Part shown: piece by piece, positions 1 through 7,822 of the stretch
Numbering within the stretch: position 1 is the stretch's first letter
How the letters are laid out: every line of letters begins with the position of its first letter
Assembly (NCBI RefSeq): GCF_005048205.1
Contig: NZ_SUMF01000023.1
Coordinates: 1-49,749, forward strand
Direction of reading: 5' to 3'
From: Chitiniphilus eburneus
Lineage (GTDB): Bacteria > Pseudomonadota > Gammaproteobacteria > Burkholderiales > Chitinibacteraceae
DNA: 49,749 nucleotides
The notes under the pieces: generated by a model
Database searches by the model: none
Seen by the model: the letters and a program-made list of their open reading frames with translations, nothing else
What the model was told of the DNA's origin: nothing
Position numbers and translations under genes: made by a program

Positions 1-74
1 AAGGCCGACGAATTGCCGGTGAAGCTGACCGCGCATTCGCCCTGCTTCCGTTCCGAAGCCGGGTCCTATGGGCG
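1..74 (+). pseudogene. serS: Internal fragment of seryl-tRNA synthetase (serS)
   Basis: Frame 1 of the first ~72 bases reads through the class II aminoacyl-tRNA synthetase motif 2 of Ser[19 protein letters not shown] is the near-invariant ATP-binding segment that continues as RDTRG in real SerRS proteins. Here the reading frame stays open, but after GSYG the sequence turns into R-R-S-A and has no further SerRS similarity. From base ~71 the opposite strand encodes an efflux lipoprotein. Only about 24 codons are present, so this is not a functional gene in this window. It is either the lip of a rearrangement or a chimeric contig end. Recognition of the motif is confident; the cause of the join is not known. 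Confidence 0.85.
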
Positions 75-793
75 GCGATCTGCGCATCGATGGCCGCCAG
101 GTCGCCCTCGGCACGGACCCGCGCATTGGCCGGGTCCAGCCCGCGTGCCACGCGCTTGGCGCGGCCTTCGGTCAGCCTGGCCTGTGCATCGCGTGCCTGC
201 TGGAGCGTGGCCACGCGTGCCCAGTCGGCCTGCAAGGCGAAGTAGCTTTGCGCCACGGTGGTGGCGATGGTCAGCTCGGCCTGCTTTTCCTCGGCGCGGC
301 GGGCATTCACCTCACCGAGCGATGCGGCGATCTGCGAGCGATGCTTGCCCCACCAGTCGAAGTCATAGCTGGCGTTGATGCCTACCTTGCCTTCGGTGTA
401 CCACGCGCCGCCGAGCGGGGGCGGGAACAGACCGGTGCCGGAAATGTACTGCCGGTCCACCGTGCCATCGAGCGTGACATTGGCTCCGCCGTTGGCCTCG
501 GTGATGGCCTGGGTGGATTGCGCCTGCCGGATGCGGGCCTGGGCGGTGGCCAGGTCCGGCGAATCCTTGAGCGCGCGCTGGATCAGCGCATCGAGCTGGG
601 GGTCGCCATAGCGGGTCCACCACTGCGCGTCGGGCCAGCCTTCGCGGGCCAGGCGGATGCTCTTGGCGAGCCCCGCGCCGGCCAGATCGCGCTCGGCGAC
701 CGTGGCGTCATCCGGGGGGATGGCCGCGCAACCGGCCAACAATAGTGCAAGCAAGCCCAGTGTCGGTATTTTGTTTGAATATCGATTATTCAT
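71..793 (-). CDS. NodT-family efflux outer-membrane lipoprotein, truncated
   Basis: This is the outer-membrane channel of a tripartite drug-efflux pump (NodT/OprM family). The ATG lies at 791-793. The product begins with a lipoprotein signal ending LLALLLAGC, so Cys20 is the predicted lipidated residue. Family hallmarks follow: [14 protein letters not shown], then the coiled-coil region [11 protein letters not shown], and [12 protein letters not shown]. About 240 codons are visible, whereas the family is usually 450-500 residues. The frame is lost at base ~70, where serS sequence begins, so the second half of the repeat (the second OEP domain) is missing here. A MarR regulator lies 218 bp upstream on the same strand, an arrangement typical of emr-type efflux operons whose adaptor and MFS genes would follow. 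Confidence 0.8.
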
Positions 794-1011
794 TTTTCAA
801 CAATACGGGTAAAAAAAGGGACGCCGCGCCGGCCCGGCGGCTGCCGGGCCTGGGGATGCGCGCTGGTAGGCGGGCTTCGCATCGGGGGGCGAAACCGGCC
901 GATTCGCTTATCGGCTGACAAATCCTGCTGGCTGCGTGGCGCAGAGGTATCGCCTTTCAGGGCGCTTTGCACGACTTGCCAGAGCCGCTGTGCCGGATTT
1001 GTCCGTCGCTC

Positions 1012-1524
1012 TTACTGATCGAGTGCGCCGAGAACTTTCTTCATCAGGCGCTCGAGTTGTTCCTTCTCCTTGGTATTCAGTACGTTGTAGGTCGAATGCA
1101 CACGGGATTGCAGCGTCGGCAGCAGCGCTTCCACCAGCGCGGAGCCATCGGGCGCCAGCCGCAGGTCGATGCGGCGGCGATCCTCCGCGTTCGGCTCGCG
1201 GGACAGCAAGCCACGCGCCACCAGTTCATCGCAGATCCGCGTGACGTTGGCACGCGATTCGCCGGTGGAGTCGGCCAGATCCGACGGATTGAGCACGGTG
1301 TCTGGCGCACTGTAGAGCATGGTCAGCGCGGTGAAGCTCACCGGATTCACGTTGTGTTCGCGCAGCACGACGTTCATCCGTTCATGCAGGCGACCATGGA
1401 TATGCTTGAACAACTGGGTCAGCACCACGTGCTGCCGGTCCGCACAGGGCAGGCGCATGCAAACGCGGTTGATCTTTTCCTCGACGGGCAGGAAACAGGG
1501 TGGGGAAGGCTGGGTTTTGTTCAT
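1012..1524 (-). CDS. MarR/EmrR-type transcriptional repressor
   Basis: A 170-residue winged-helix regulator of the MarR family. The central helix-turn-helix is recognisable: NPSDLADSTGESRANVTRIC is the recognition-helix region, followed by the wing with EDRRRIDLRLAPDG. The layout and an N-terminal Cys-rich stretch match EmrR/FarR-like proteins, which repress neighbouring multidrug-efflux genes and are released by lipophilic or phenolic ligands; that role is inferred from the family and from the adjacent NodT gene. I chose the ATG at 1522-1524 over a TTG five codons upstream because a promoter ends right there. No Shine-Dalgarno precedes it. It is transcribed ahead of the efflux gene. Confidence 0.85.
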   Translation of the reverse strand: MNKTQPSPPCFLPVEEKINRVCMRLPCADRQHVVLTQLFKHIHGRLHERMNVVLREHNVNPVSFTALTMLYSAPDTVLNPSDLADSTGESRANVTRICDELVARGLLSREPNAEDRRRIDLRLAPDGSALVEALLPTLQSRVHSTYNVLNTKEKEQLERLMKKVLGALDQ

Positions 1525-1530
1525 AGGTGG

Positions 1531-1559
1531 ATAATACAAATGTTAACTATATCGAACAA
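1531..1559 (-). promoter_or_regulatory. Sigma-70-type promoter of the marR gene
   Basis: On the minus strand TTGTTC (1554-1559), a 17-bp spacer and TATTAT (1531-1536) form a near-consensus promoter. Transcription would start at about 1524, on the A of the marR ATG, so the message would be leaderless. This agrees with the absence of any ribosome-binding site. Confidence 0.5.
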
Positions 1560-1583
1560 GAGGGTATAGGAATTTTCTTTTTA

Positions 1584-1601
1584 GATGCAAGGACATGCAT
1601 C
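1584..1601. promoter_or_regulatory. Inverted repeat GATGCA-N6-TGCATC, possible MarR operator
   Basis: A perfect 6-bp inverted repeat with a 6-bp spacer lies just upstream of the predicted marR -35 box. Its size and position suit a MarR dimer site for autoregulation. There is no independent support. Confidence 0.3.
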
Positions 1602-1637
1602 GATTTGTGTGTAAAGCGACGCACGATTTTGAGTTGC

Positions 1638-2231
1638 TTAGCGTGCCTTGGGCCGTAGCAGTGGCGCGGTGCGATGCCTTAGTTCCGGTACCACTTCGGC
1701 TTCGAACCAGGCGTTGCGCCGTAACCAGAGCTGGTTGCGCGGGCTGGGGTGAGGCAGCGGCAGGAAGTCCGGTGCGTAGGTGGCCCAGTCGGCCACCGTT
1801 TCGGTCAGCGTGGCGCGCATGCGGCGGCCCAGATACCACGTCTGGGCGTACTGGCCGATCAGCAACGTCAGTTCGATGCGGGGCAACAGCGCATGCAGGC
1901 GCTCGCGCCACAGTGTTGCGCATTCCGGGCGTGGCGGCAGATCGCCGGATTTACCGCGTCCCGGATAACAGAAGCCCATCGGGATGATGGCGATGCGCGA
2001 TGCGTCGTAGAACGTGTCGCGGTCGATATCCAGCCATTGCCGCAGCCGGTCGCCCGATGGGTCGTTCCACGGAATCCCCGTGGCGTGAACCCGGGTACCT
2101 GGTGCCTGCCCCACGATCAATAGCCGCGCCTCGGTGCTGGCGACCACGACCGGGCGCGGTCCCAGCGGCAGTTGCGGTGCGCAGTGGGTACAGGCGCGAA
2201 TGTCGGTCAGCAGACGGTCCAGATCGGTCAT
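1638..2231 (-). CDS. Uracil-DNA glycosylase family protein with [4Fe-4S] cysteines
   Basis: A 197-residue member of the uracil-DNA glycosylase superfamily, predicted to excise uracil from DNA in base-excision repair. Motif 1 is GQAPG (41-45), as in family 4/5 enzymes, and motif 2 is HPSPRN (161-166). Four cysteines at 14, 17, 88 and 104 have almost the same spacing as the cluster ligands of thermophilic family 4 enzymes, so a [4Fe-4S] cluster is likely. The ATG at 2229-2231 gives the usual N-terminus with the CxxC at residue 14; longer starts would add a non-conserved extension. It is convergent with nothing and stands alone between marR and the ABC-F gene. Confidence 0.85.
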   Translation of the reverse strand: MTDLDRLLTDIRACTHCAPQLPLGPRPVVVASTEARLLIVGQAPGTRVHATGIPWNDPSGDRLRQWLDIDRDTFYDASRIAIIPMGFCYPGRGKSGDLPPRPECATLWRERLHALLPRIELTLLIGQYAQTWYLGRRMRATLTETVADWATYAPDFLPLPHPSPRNQLWLRRNAWFEAEVVPELRHRTAPLLRPKAR

Positions 2232-2342
2232 GGCTGCATGGTACTGCGGCGGGCCGCCAGCCAGGAATGCGCCGACGACTGTGATTGGCCTCGCGCGTCG
2301 CCGGGTGTAGTATCGCCATTCCCTCTTCAGGAGTTTCGTCCG

Positions 2343-2354
2343 ATGCGCCATTGA
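2343..2354 (+). CDS. Minimal upstream ORF (Met-Arg-His-stop)
   Basis: The strongest ribosome-binding site in the ABC-F leader, CAGGAG at 2328-2333, sits 9 nt before an ATG that opens only ATG CGC CAT TGA. Its TGA shares an A with the next ATG (TGATG), so a ribosome that terminates here could re-initiate on the 22-codon ORF. Minimal start-stop ORFs of this kind act as ribosome-stalling regulators in some antibiotic-responsive leaders; that role is inferred here. Confidence 0.5.
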   Translation: MRH

Positions 2355-2422
2355 TGCCGCCGTGGTTTCAGCCCACGGAAACGGTCTTTCCCTTCCGTAC
2401 ACGGTATCGAGGTCGCACATGA
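2354..2422 (+). CDS. 22-residue leader peptide upstream of the ABC-F ATPase
   Basis: A 22-codon ORF begins ATG CCG CCG TGG, is rich in Pro, Phe and Arg (MPPWFQPTE at the start, FRTRYRGRT at the end), and stops at a TGA that overlaps the ABC-F start codon as ATGA. It has no Shine-Dalgarno of its own and depends on the preceding three-codon ORF. Its first third lies in the hairpin CCGTGG (2360-2365) / CCACGG (2373-2378). Further ACGG/CCGT complementarity (2381-2384 with 2395-2398) offers alternative pairings. The layout fits translational attenuation of a ribosome-protection factor. Confidence 0.5.
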   Translation: MPPWFQPTETVFPFRTRYRGRT

Positions 2423-4035
2423 CGAATTCCCCCGCGCTGACGCTGGACGGCGTCGCCTTCCACCTGCCGGATGGCAGGCCTTTGTTTTCCGATCTCTCCC
2501 TGGTGTTCGACACTGGCCCGAGCGCGCTGGTCGGCCGCAACGGCATCGGCAAAAGCGTGCTCGGCCAGATACTGGCAGGCATCCTGCCGCCCAGCCGTGG
2601 TGTCGTGCGCGGCACCGAGCGGGTGTTCCACCTGCCGCAGCGGATCGACCTCGCAGCACGGCCCACCGTTGCCGCACTGGCCGGCGTGGACGGCGCGCTG
2701 GCTGCACTGGCGCGGATCGAGGCCGGCAGTTGCGACGAGGCGGATTTCGCGCTGCTGGCCGACCGCTGGGCGCTCCCGCACGATCTGCAACGGCTGCTGG
2801 AGCGCGCGGGGCTGCCTCATCTGCGCCCCGATAACCGCAGCGCGTGGATCAGCGGCGGCGAGGCAATGCGGGTCGCCTTGCTGGGCGCCTGGCTGTCCGG
2901 CGCCAATTTCCTGATCCTGGACGAGCCGACCAACCATCTGGATGCGCGTCATCGCGAGGCCTTGCTCGCGCAACTGGACGACTGGCCGGGTGGTCTGCTG
3001 GTCATCAGCCACGATCGCGCGTTGTTACGCCGGATGCGTGTCATCGTCGAACTCGACGAACGTGGCCTGCATCGCTATGGCGGCGACTATGACGTGTATC
3101 GCGCGCAGAAGCAGGCCGAACGCCACGCCGCGCACGCGCAACTGGCGCATGCCCGGACCACGCAGCGGCGCGAGCAAAGCGCGTTGCGCGAGCAGGCGGA
3201 GCGTGCACAACAGCGCCAGGCGCGCGGCCATCGCGACGCGGCGGACAGTAACCAGGCCAAAATCCTGTTGGGGCGACAGCGGCAACGCGCCGAGCAATCG
3301 GGAGGGCGATTGCAGGCCCGGCACGACGAGCGCCGCGCGGCGCTGGCCGAGGCCGTCGCCCAGGTGCGGGGGCTGGCCGCCGAGCCACTGGCGCCGCAGC
3401 TCGTGCAGCCGGCGATCGTCGTCCCGTCCGGCCGGCAGGTGCTGACGTTTTCCGGGCTGGTGCTGCCGTTTGCACCGAATGCGCCGCTGGACTGGTCGCT
3501 GCGTGGGCCGCGCCGCATTGCGGTGGTCGGACCGAATGGCTGCGGCAAATCGACACTGTTGCGCGTAGTGGCCGGGCAACTGGCGCCCGCCGTGGGCACG
3601 GCCGACGTGGCCTTGCCGGCGCTGTTGCTCGACCAGCACACCGATCTACTCGATCCGGCGCGCGATGCGGTGTCGCAACTGCTGGCGCGTGCACCAACGC
3701 TGGACGAAACCGGCGCCCGCACCCGGCTGGCGCTGCTGGGGTTGTCCGGGGAACAGGCGTTACGTCCGGTGGCGACACTGAGCGGTGGCGAACGGCTGAA
3801 AGCCGCGCTGGCGTGTGCGCTCTACGGCACCAATGGTCCCGGCCTGCTCGTGCTCGACGAGCCGACCAACCATCTCGATCTGGCCGGGATGCAGGCGGTG
3901 GAGCAACTGCTGCGCGATTATCGCGGGGCGTTGCTGGTGGTATCGCACGACACGGATTTCCTGGCGGCGATCGATCTGGATGGCCAACTCGCCTGGCAGG
4001 ACGGCGGCTGGCGGTTTCACGAGGGCTCCGGCTGA
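2419..4035 (+). CDS. ABC-F family ATPase
   Basis: A 538-residue protein with two ATP-binding cassettes and no membrane segment, the ABC-F architecture of ribosome-associated translation or antibiotic-protection factors. Cassette 1 has Walker A GRNGIGKS (39-46), signature ISGGE (~144) and LDEPTNHLD (~167). Cassette 2 has GPNGCGKS (~371), LSGGE (~454) and LDEPTNHLD (~486). The Arg/Ala/Gln-rich helical linker between them (~230-330) is the part that enters the ribosomal E site in known members. The start at 2419 has GAGG 6 nt upstream and overlaps the leader-peptide stop. It could be a housekeeping factor or a resistance factor; the leader ORFs favour regulated resistance, but no drug can be named. 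Confidence 0.85.
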   Translation: MTNSPALTLDGVAFHLPDGRPLFSDLSLVFDTGPSALVGRNGIGKSVLGQILAGILPPSRGVVRGTERVFHLPQRIDLAARPTVAALAGVDGALAALARIEAGSCDEADFALLADRWALPHDLQRLLERAGLPHLRPDNRSAWISGGEAMRVALLGAWLSGANFLILDEPTNHLDARHREALLAQLDDWPGGLLVISHDRALLRRMRVIVELDERGLHRYGGDYDVYRAQKQAERHAAHAQLAHARTTQRREQSALREQAERAQQRQARGHRDAADSNQAKILLGRQRQRAEQSGGRLQARHDERRAALAEAVAQVRGLAAEPLAPQLVQPAIVVPSGRQVLTFSGLVLPFAPNAPLDWSLRGPRRIAVVGPNGCGKSTLLRVVAGQLAPAVGTADVALPALLLDQHTDLLDPARDAVSQLLARAPTLDETGARTRLALLGLSGEQALRPVATLSGGERLKAALACALYGTNGPGLLVLDEPTNHLDLAGMQAVEQLLRDYRGALLVVSHDTDFLAAIDLDGQLAWQDGGWRFHEGSG

Positions 4036-4208
4036 TGGGCGAGGGCACGTAATGCGTTGTGTCGTCATGTCGTCGAGCCTGGTTCCCGGCGGGGGCGGGC
4101 GATGATGGCGCACCCCGCATGGGCAGACATCGGCCCAAAAGCGCAAAGCCGGTCAATCGTTGCCGCCTATGCTTGGGGCGATCGTACAACTCGCAAGGAG
4201 TAACAGGC

Positions 4209-4685
4209 ATGAACGTGGACATCCTCACCAAGGCGTCGTTTAGCGTGATCGGCAAGGAGGGCAGCGGCTTGGCCAGTGACGGCATGCAGTGGGTGCCGCC
4301 ATTGTGGCGGGAGGCGGAGGCGCATTTCGACGAAATCGCCCAGCTCGCCAAGTACGACGACCAGGGCCGGATTCTGGGCCTCTGGGGAGCGATGACCGAT
4401 CCGGGGCACGCGTTCAAGCCGTGGGCCAGCCATGGAAAGTATCTGGCTGGTGTTGAAGTGGAGCACGGTGCCGAGGCGCCGGTGGGTTGGTGCCAATGGA
4501 CGATTCCCGCATTTCGGTTCGTGGTGGCGCCATGCAGCAAGGCGGACTACGCATCGGTGTTTCATGCGGTCCTCGACGAATACTTCCCCGCCCATGGCCA
4601 CGTACTGGCGGGGGCGGTCCAGGAGTGCTACGCGGATGGCGGCGGCGACACGCTGGCGCTGTATTTTCCGATCGAACGGCTGTAG
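4209..4685 (+). CDS. GyrI-like / AraC effector-binding domain protein
   Basis: A 158-residue protein resembling the stand-alone GyrI-like small-molecule-binding fold, which is the effector domain of AraC/MerR regulators such as Rob and BmrR. Supporting features are the length, the central YLAGVEVE strand, the repeat-like halves and the acidic C-terminal YADGGGDTLALYFPI strand, which ends like other GyrI-like proteins. No helix-turn-helix is present, so it would bind a ligand or a partner rather than DNA. AAGGAG lies 7 nt before the ATG. It stands 173 bp after the ABC-F gene with no clear operon link. The family assignment is by overall pattern and is moderate. Confidence 0.65.
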   Translation: MNVDILTKASFSVIGKEGSGLASDGMQWVPPLWREAEAHFDEIAQLAKYDDQGRILGLWGAMTDPGHAFKPWASHGKYLAGVEVEHGAEAPVGWCQWTIPAFRFVVAPCSKADYASVFHAVLDEYFPAHGHVLAGAVQECYADGGGDTLALYFPIERL

Positions 4686-4782
4686 GGCGGATCGGCCTGC
4701 AAACAGATGAAGGATGCGGCCTCCCGGCCCGTCGGTACATTCCGCATTCATCCCGGGCGCGCGAATTGGTAAAGTCGCGCCC

Positions 4783-5508
4783 ATGAAAAAACTCTCATTG
4801 GATCGCATCCTGCAAAGCCAGGGCTTTGGTACCCGCAAGGGCTGCCGCGTGCTGGTGGAGGATGGCGAGGTCGCGGTGAACGGCGAGGTCGTCACACGCT
4901 GGAAAGACGAATTCGTGCCCGAAGGGCTGGAATTCACCGTGTTCGACGAACCCTGGACCTATCGCCAACATGTCTATCTGGTACTGAACAAGCCACCCAA
5001 CTTCGAATGCAGCCGCAAGCCCAGCCACCATCCCGGCGTGCATACGCTGCTGCCCGAGCAGTTCACCTGGCGCGACGTGCAGCCGGTGGGCCGGCTGGAT
5101 CACGACACCACCGGGTTGCTGCTGCTGTCGGACGATGGCGATTTCATCCATGCCCAGTCGCACCCCAAGCGTCACCAGGCCAAGGTCTATCGCGCCACAC
5201 TGGCGCAACCGGCCGATGACGGGCTGGTGCGGCAGTTGCTGGACGGGGTGAAGCTGATCGACGAACCGGCGCCCATCGCCGCGCTGGCCGCCACGCTGCT
5301 GGACCCGCTTACCGTCGAGATCGAACTCGACCAGGGCAAATACCATCAGGTGAAACGGATGTTGGCGGCAGCAGGCAACCATTGCGCCGCACTGGCCCGT
5401 GTGCGCATCGGCGGGCTGGCGCTGGCCGATCTGGATCTGCCCGAAGGCGAGTGGCGTTACCTGGATGCGGCGCAACTGGCCGCGCTGAACGCGGACCCTG
5501 CGCCGTGA
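4783..5508 (+). CDS. rsuA: Pseudouridine synthase, RsuA family (16S rRNA)
   Basis: A 241-residue pseudouridine synthase of the RsuA/RluB/E/F family, which isomerises a specific uridine in rRNA. An N-terminal S4 RNA-binding domain (about residues 2-50, SLDRILQSQGFGTRKGCR) is followed by the catalytic domain with GRLDHDTTG, in which Asp106 is the nucleophile. KYHQVKRM near the C-terminus is the usual KxHQVRRM motif. The length and single S4 domain fit RsuA (U516 of 16S rRNA), though RluE/F-like specificity cannot be excluded. The next gene starts inside its stop codon (GTGA), so the two are translationally coupled. Confidence 0.85.
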   Translation: MKKLSLDRILQSQGFGTRKGCRVLVEDGEVAVNGEVVTRWKDEFVPEGLEFTVFDEPWTYRQHVYLVLNKPPNFECSRKPSHHPGVHTLLPEQFTWRDVQPVGRLDHDTTGLLLLSDDGDFIHAQSHPKRHQAKVYRATLAQPADDGLVRQLLDGVKLIDEPAPIAALAATLLDPLTVEIELDQGKYHQVKRMLAAAGNHCAALARVRIGGLALADLDLPEGEWRYLDAAQLAALNADPAP

Positions 5509-6569
5509 AAGCGTTGCAGATTCTGGCTGGCCCAAAGGCGCTGGCGCAAATTCGCGAGCAGGGCATGCGCCCCGAGCAGTTCAGTCATCTGGGCGCGGCC
5601 GCGGGCGGTGCCAAGTGGCTGATGCTGGAAGGGCTGGATCGGGTGTTGTTCGGCCAGTGGCTGGTCGGGCGCACGCTACCGCTGATTGCGGTGGGCACAT
5701 CGATTGGCGCGTGGCGGCTGGCCGCGGCGGCGCAGCGCGATCCGCTGGCGGCGATCGAACGGTTTCGCCGGGCCTATGTGGACGAGCAGCGCTATGAGCG
5801 TGACGACGGTATGCCGGAAATCACGCGCGAGGCGCGGCGTATCCTGGATGCGCTGCTGGGCGAACGCGGCGCGGTGGATATCGTCGATCACCCGTGGTTG
5901 CGCTTGAATGTGATCGCCGCGCGCGGCGTGGCCGGTATCGACGGCAGCGGTGGCTTCCGTGAAAAGCTGGCGCTGGCGCACGCCGTGTTCGCCAACGTGG
6001 CCGGGCGCCCGCGCCTGGGGCGGCATCTGACGCGCACCGTGCTGCATACTGGCGCCGCGCCGGTACGGCTGCTGGACGATGGCCTGGGCGCGCATGCCGT
6101 ACCGCTGACTGTCGAGCGTATCGCGCCGACGCTGATGGCCACCGCGGCGATACCCGGCGTGATCGCCGGCGTGGCCGAACTGCCGGGCGCGCCGGCCGGC
6201 TACCACCTGGATGGTGGCCTGATCGATTACCACATGGATTTGCCGCTGGCCGAGCCGGAAGGGCTGATGCTGTTGCCACACTTCGTGGCGACGGTAACGC
6301 CGGGCTGGCTGGACAAGTTCCTGCCCTGGCGCCGCGCACGCCACCTGTCGCACACCGTGGTGCTGGCGCCGACGCCGGAACTGATTGCGAGCCTGCCGGC
6401 GAGGCGCATTCCCGACCGCAAGGATTTCCTGCGCTACGCTGGCCGCGACGCCGAACGCATCGCGCACTGGCATGCCGCCATCGAAGCCAGCCGCCGCATG
6501 GGCGACGAATTCGCCGAACTGGCCGACAGCGGCAGGCTGGGCGAGGTGGCGCGGCCGTTGCGGGGGTAG
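5505..6569 (+). CDS. Patatin-like phospholipase/acylhydrolase
   Basis: A 354-residue patatin-family serine hydrolase that acts on lipid acyl chains through a Ser-Asp dyad. The oxyanion-hole glycines are in AAAGGAKW (31-38), the nucleophile elbow is GTSIG with Ser66, and the partner Asp236 is in LDGGL. There is no signal peptide, so the protein is probably cytoplasmic. It starts at GTG 5505, overlapping the rsuA stop by 4 bp, and is followed at once by a long stem-loop. The physiological substrate is not evident. Confidence 0.8.
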   Translation: MKALQILAGPKALAQIREQGMRPEQFSHLGAAAGGAKWLMLEGLDRVLFGQWLVGRTLPLIAVGTSIGAWRLAAAAQRDPLAAIERFRRAYVDEQRYERDDGMPEITREARRILDALLGERGAVDIVDHPWLRLNVIAARGVAGIDGSGGFREKLALAHAVFANVAGRPRLGRHLTRTVLHTGAAPVRLLDDGLGAHAVPLTVERIAPTLMATAAIPGVIAGVAELPGAPAGYHLDGGLIDYHMDLPLAEPEGLMLLPHFVATVTPGWLDKFLPWRRARHLSHTVVLAPTPELIASLPARRIPDRKDFLRYAGRDAERIAHWHAAIEASRRMGDEFAELADSGRLGEVARPLRG

Positions 6570-6576
6570 GTTGCTG

Positions 6577-6712
6577 AACCCCAAGTCTCGAATCACAGAG
6601 GATACGAAGAACACTGAGGCTCAGTGAGTACACCCAAGGCCTGAGTTTGCCCTTGGTTTTCTCCGTGAATCTCTGTGGTTCACGATTGGGGGTTCGTCTC
6701 CCCCCGCAGCAA
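6577..6712. repeat. Long imperfect stem-loop repeat, CACAGAG family, copy 1
   Basis: The left arm (from GAACCCCAA at ~6578, through ATCACAGAGG) is an imperfect inverted copy of the right arm (CTCTGTGGTTCACG through GGGGGTTC, ending ~6704). Together they can form a stem of about 45 bp with a ~40-nt loop. It lies between convergent genes and may act as a bidirectional transcription stop. The right arm also encodes the last codons of the downstream minus-strand gene. Confidence 0.6.
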
Positions 6713-7546
6713 CCCAGCCAGCGCTTCCTTTTGGTCGGTAGGCAATGCTGTCAGCGGCAGGGTGGCAAGGCCGAGGGTGCGGTAAGCGTCGCCCAACAGC
6801 GGGTCGTCGATGATTGCCAGATGCCGCGCCACGGTTTGCGCGTCGCCGCGTGCGATGGGGCCGGTCAGCGCGGTGGCCGGGCCGAGGGCCAGCACGTTAT
6901 CCAGTGTCTGGCGCATCAGCGGCCCGAGCACGGCGTTTGTCGCATCGGCATCCAGCCCGGCCTGGCCGGCGAGTCGTTGCGCCAGGGCAGCCAGTGTGAC
7001 CAGATAGTTCGACGCCACCACCGTCGCCGCGTGGTACGCCGCTTTGCCACCGGGCGCCAGGCGGAACGGCAGCCCGCCCAACGCGTGCGCCAGGGCTTCC
7101 AGTCGCGGTAGCGCGGCGGCGGCACCTTCCAGCGCACAGGCCGTGCCCGGCAGGCTGGCCAGCGCGCGTTGCGGGTCGGCAAAGCTCAGGGCGGGATGCA
7201 GGCTGCCGCAATCCACACCGCGATCCGCCAAGGGCGCGAGCACGCCGGCATCCAGTGCGCCGCTGGCGTGGAACACCAGATCGCCCGCCCGCGGCCGCCC
7301 GGTTTGCGCCAGCATGGCCGCTATCTGCGCGATGGCGCCGTCCGGTGTGGCGATCAACCACAGCTCGGCGGCGGGCAGGGCGTTCAACGCGATCGTGGGC
7401 TGGCCGGCGCCGATGAACGCCACCGCCGCCCGTGCATGGGCAACGTCGCGACACAGCACCGCGCCGATCTCGCAATACCCCGCATCGCGCCAGGCGCGTA
7501 CCAGAGTCCGGCCAAGACGGCCGCCGCCGATCAGGTTAAGCAACAT
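6680..7546 (-). CDS. Rossmann-like / DUF2520 domain oxidoreductase-type protein
   Basis: A 288-residue protein with an N-terminal dinucleotide-binding fold (NLIGGGRLGRTL, residues 4-15; the GxGxxG variant GGGRLG) and a C-terminal helical DUF2520 domain (about 150-285), including the typical AYHAATVVASNYLVTL. This two-domain family resembles ketopantoate and pyrroline-5-carboxylate reductases, and its function is not established. I prefer the ATG at 7546, which puts the Rossmann strand at the very N-terminus; an ATG at 7570 is also in frame. Neither has a good ribosome-binding site. The stop codon lies in the right arm of the copy 1 stem-loop. Confidence 0.75.
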   Translation of the reverse strand: MLLNLIGGGRLGRTLVRAWRDAGYCEIGAVLCRDVAHARAAVAFIGAGQPTIALNALPAAELWLIATPDGAIAQIAAMLAQTGRPRAGDLVFHASGALDAGVLAPLADRGVDCGSLHPALSFADPQRALASLPGTACALEGAAAALPRLEALAHALGGLPFRLAPGGKAAYHAATVVASNYLVTLAALAQRLAGQAGLDADATNAVLGPLMRQTLDNVLALGPATALTGPIARGDAQTVARHLAIIDDPLLGDAYRTLGLATLPLTALPTDQKEALAGLLRGETNPQS

Positions 7547-7579
7547 GAGGTGGGTGGGGAGGGAGGGCATTCGAAATCT

Positions 7580-7816
7580 TAAACCCCAAACCTTAAAACA
7601 CAGAGAGCACAGAGAACACAGAACCTCACAGAGAAAACCGGAAGATCGAGAGAAACAAATGGGCGCCGCCCGAGGTGGCCCAGTCAGCGGCAGGCTGTTT
7701 CTGCCTGCTGGGCTGCTGAGGTAGGCCGCGTCGTTTTTTCTCTCTGTTTTTCTCTGCGAAACTCCGTGTTCTCCGTGCTCTCTCTGTGTTTCAAGACGTG
7801 GGGTCCGAGGTTCGGG
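7580..7816. repeat. Long imperfect stem-loop repeat, CACAGAG family, copy 2
   Basis: The left arm at ~7582-7645 (AACCCCAAACC, ACACAGAGAGCACAGAGAAC, CTCACAGAG) is mirrored by the right arm at ~7738-7812 (CTCTGCG, CCGTGTTCTCCGTGCTCTC, GTGTTTCAAGACGTGGGGT). The stem is roughly 60 bp with scattered mismatches around a ~90-nt loop. It fills the gap between metY and the DUF2520 gene, which are transcribed in the same direction, so it would separate their transcripts. Confidence 0.6.
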
Positions 7817-7822
7817 CTTTGC

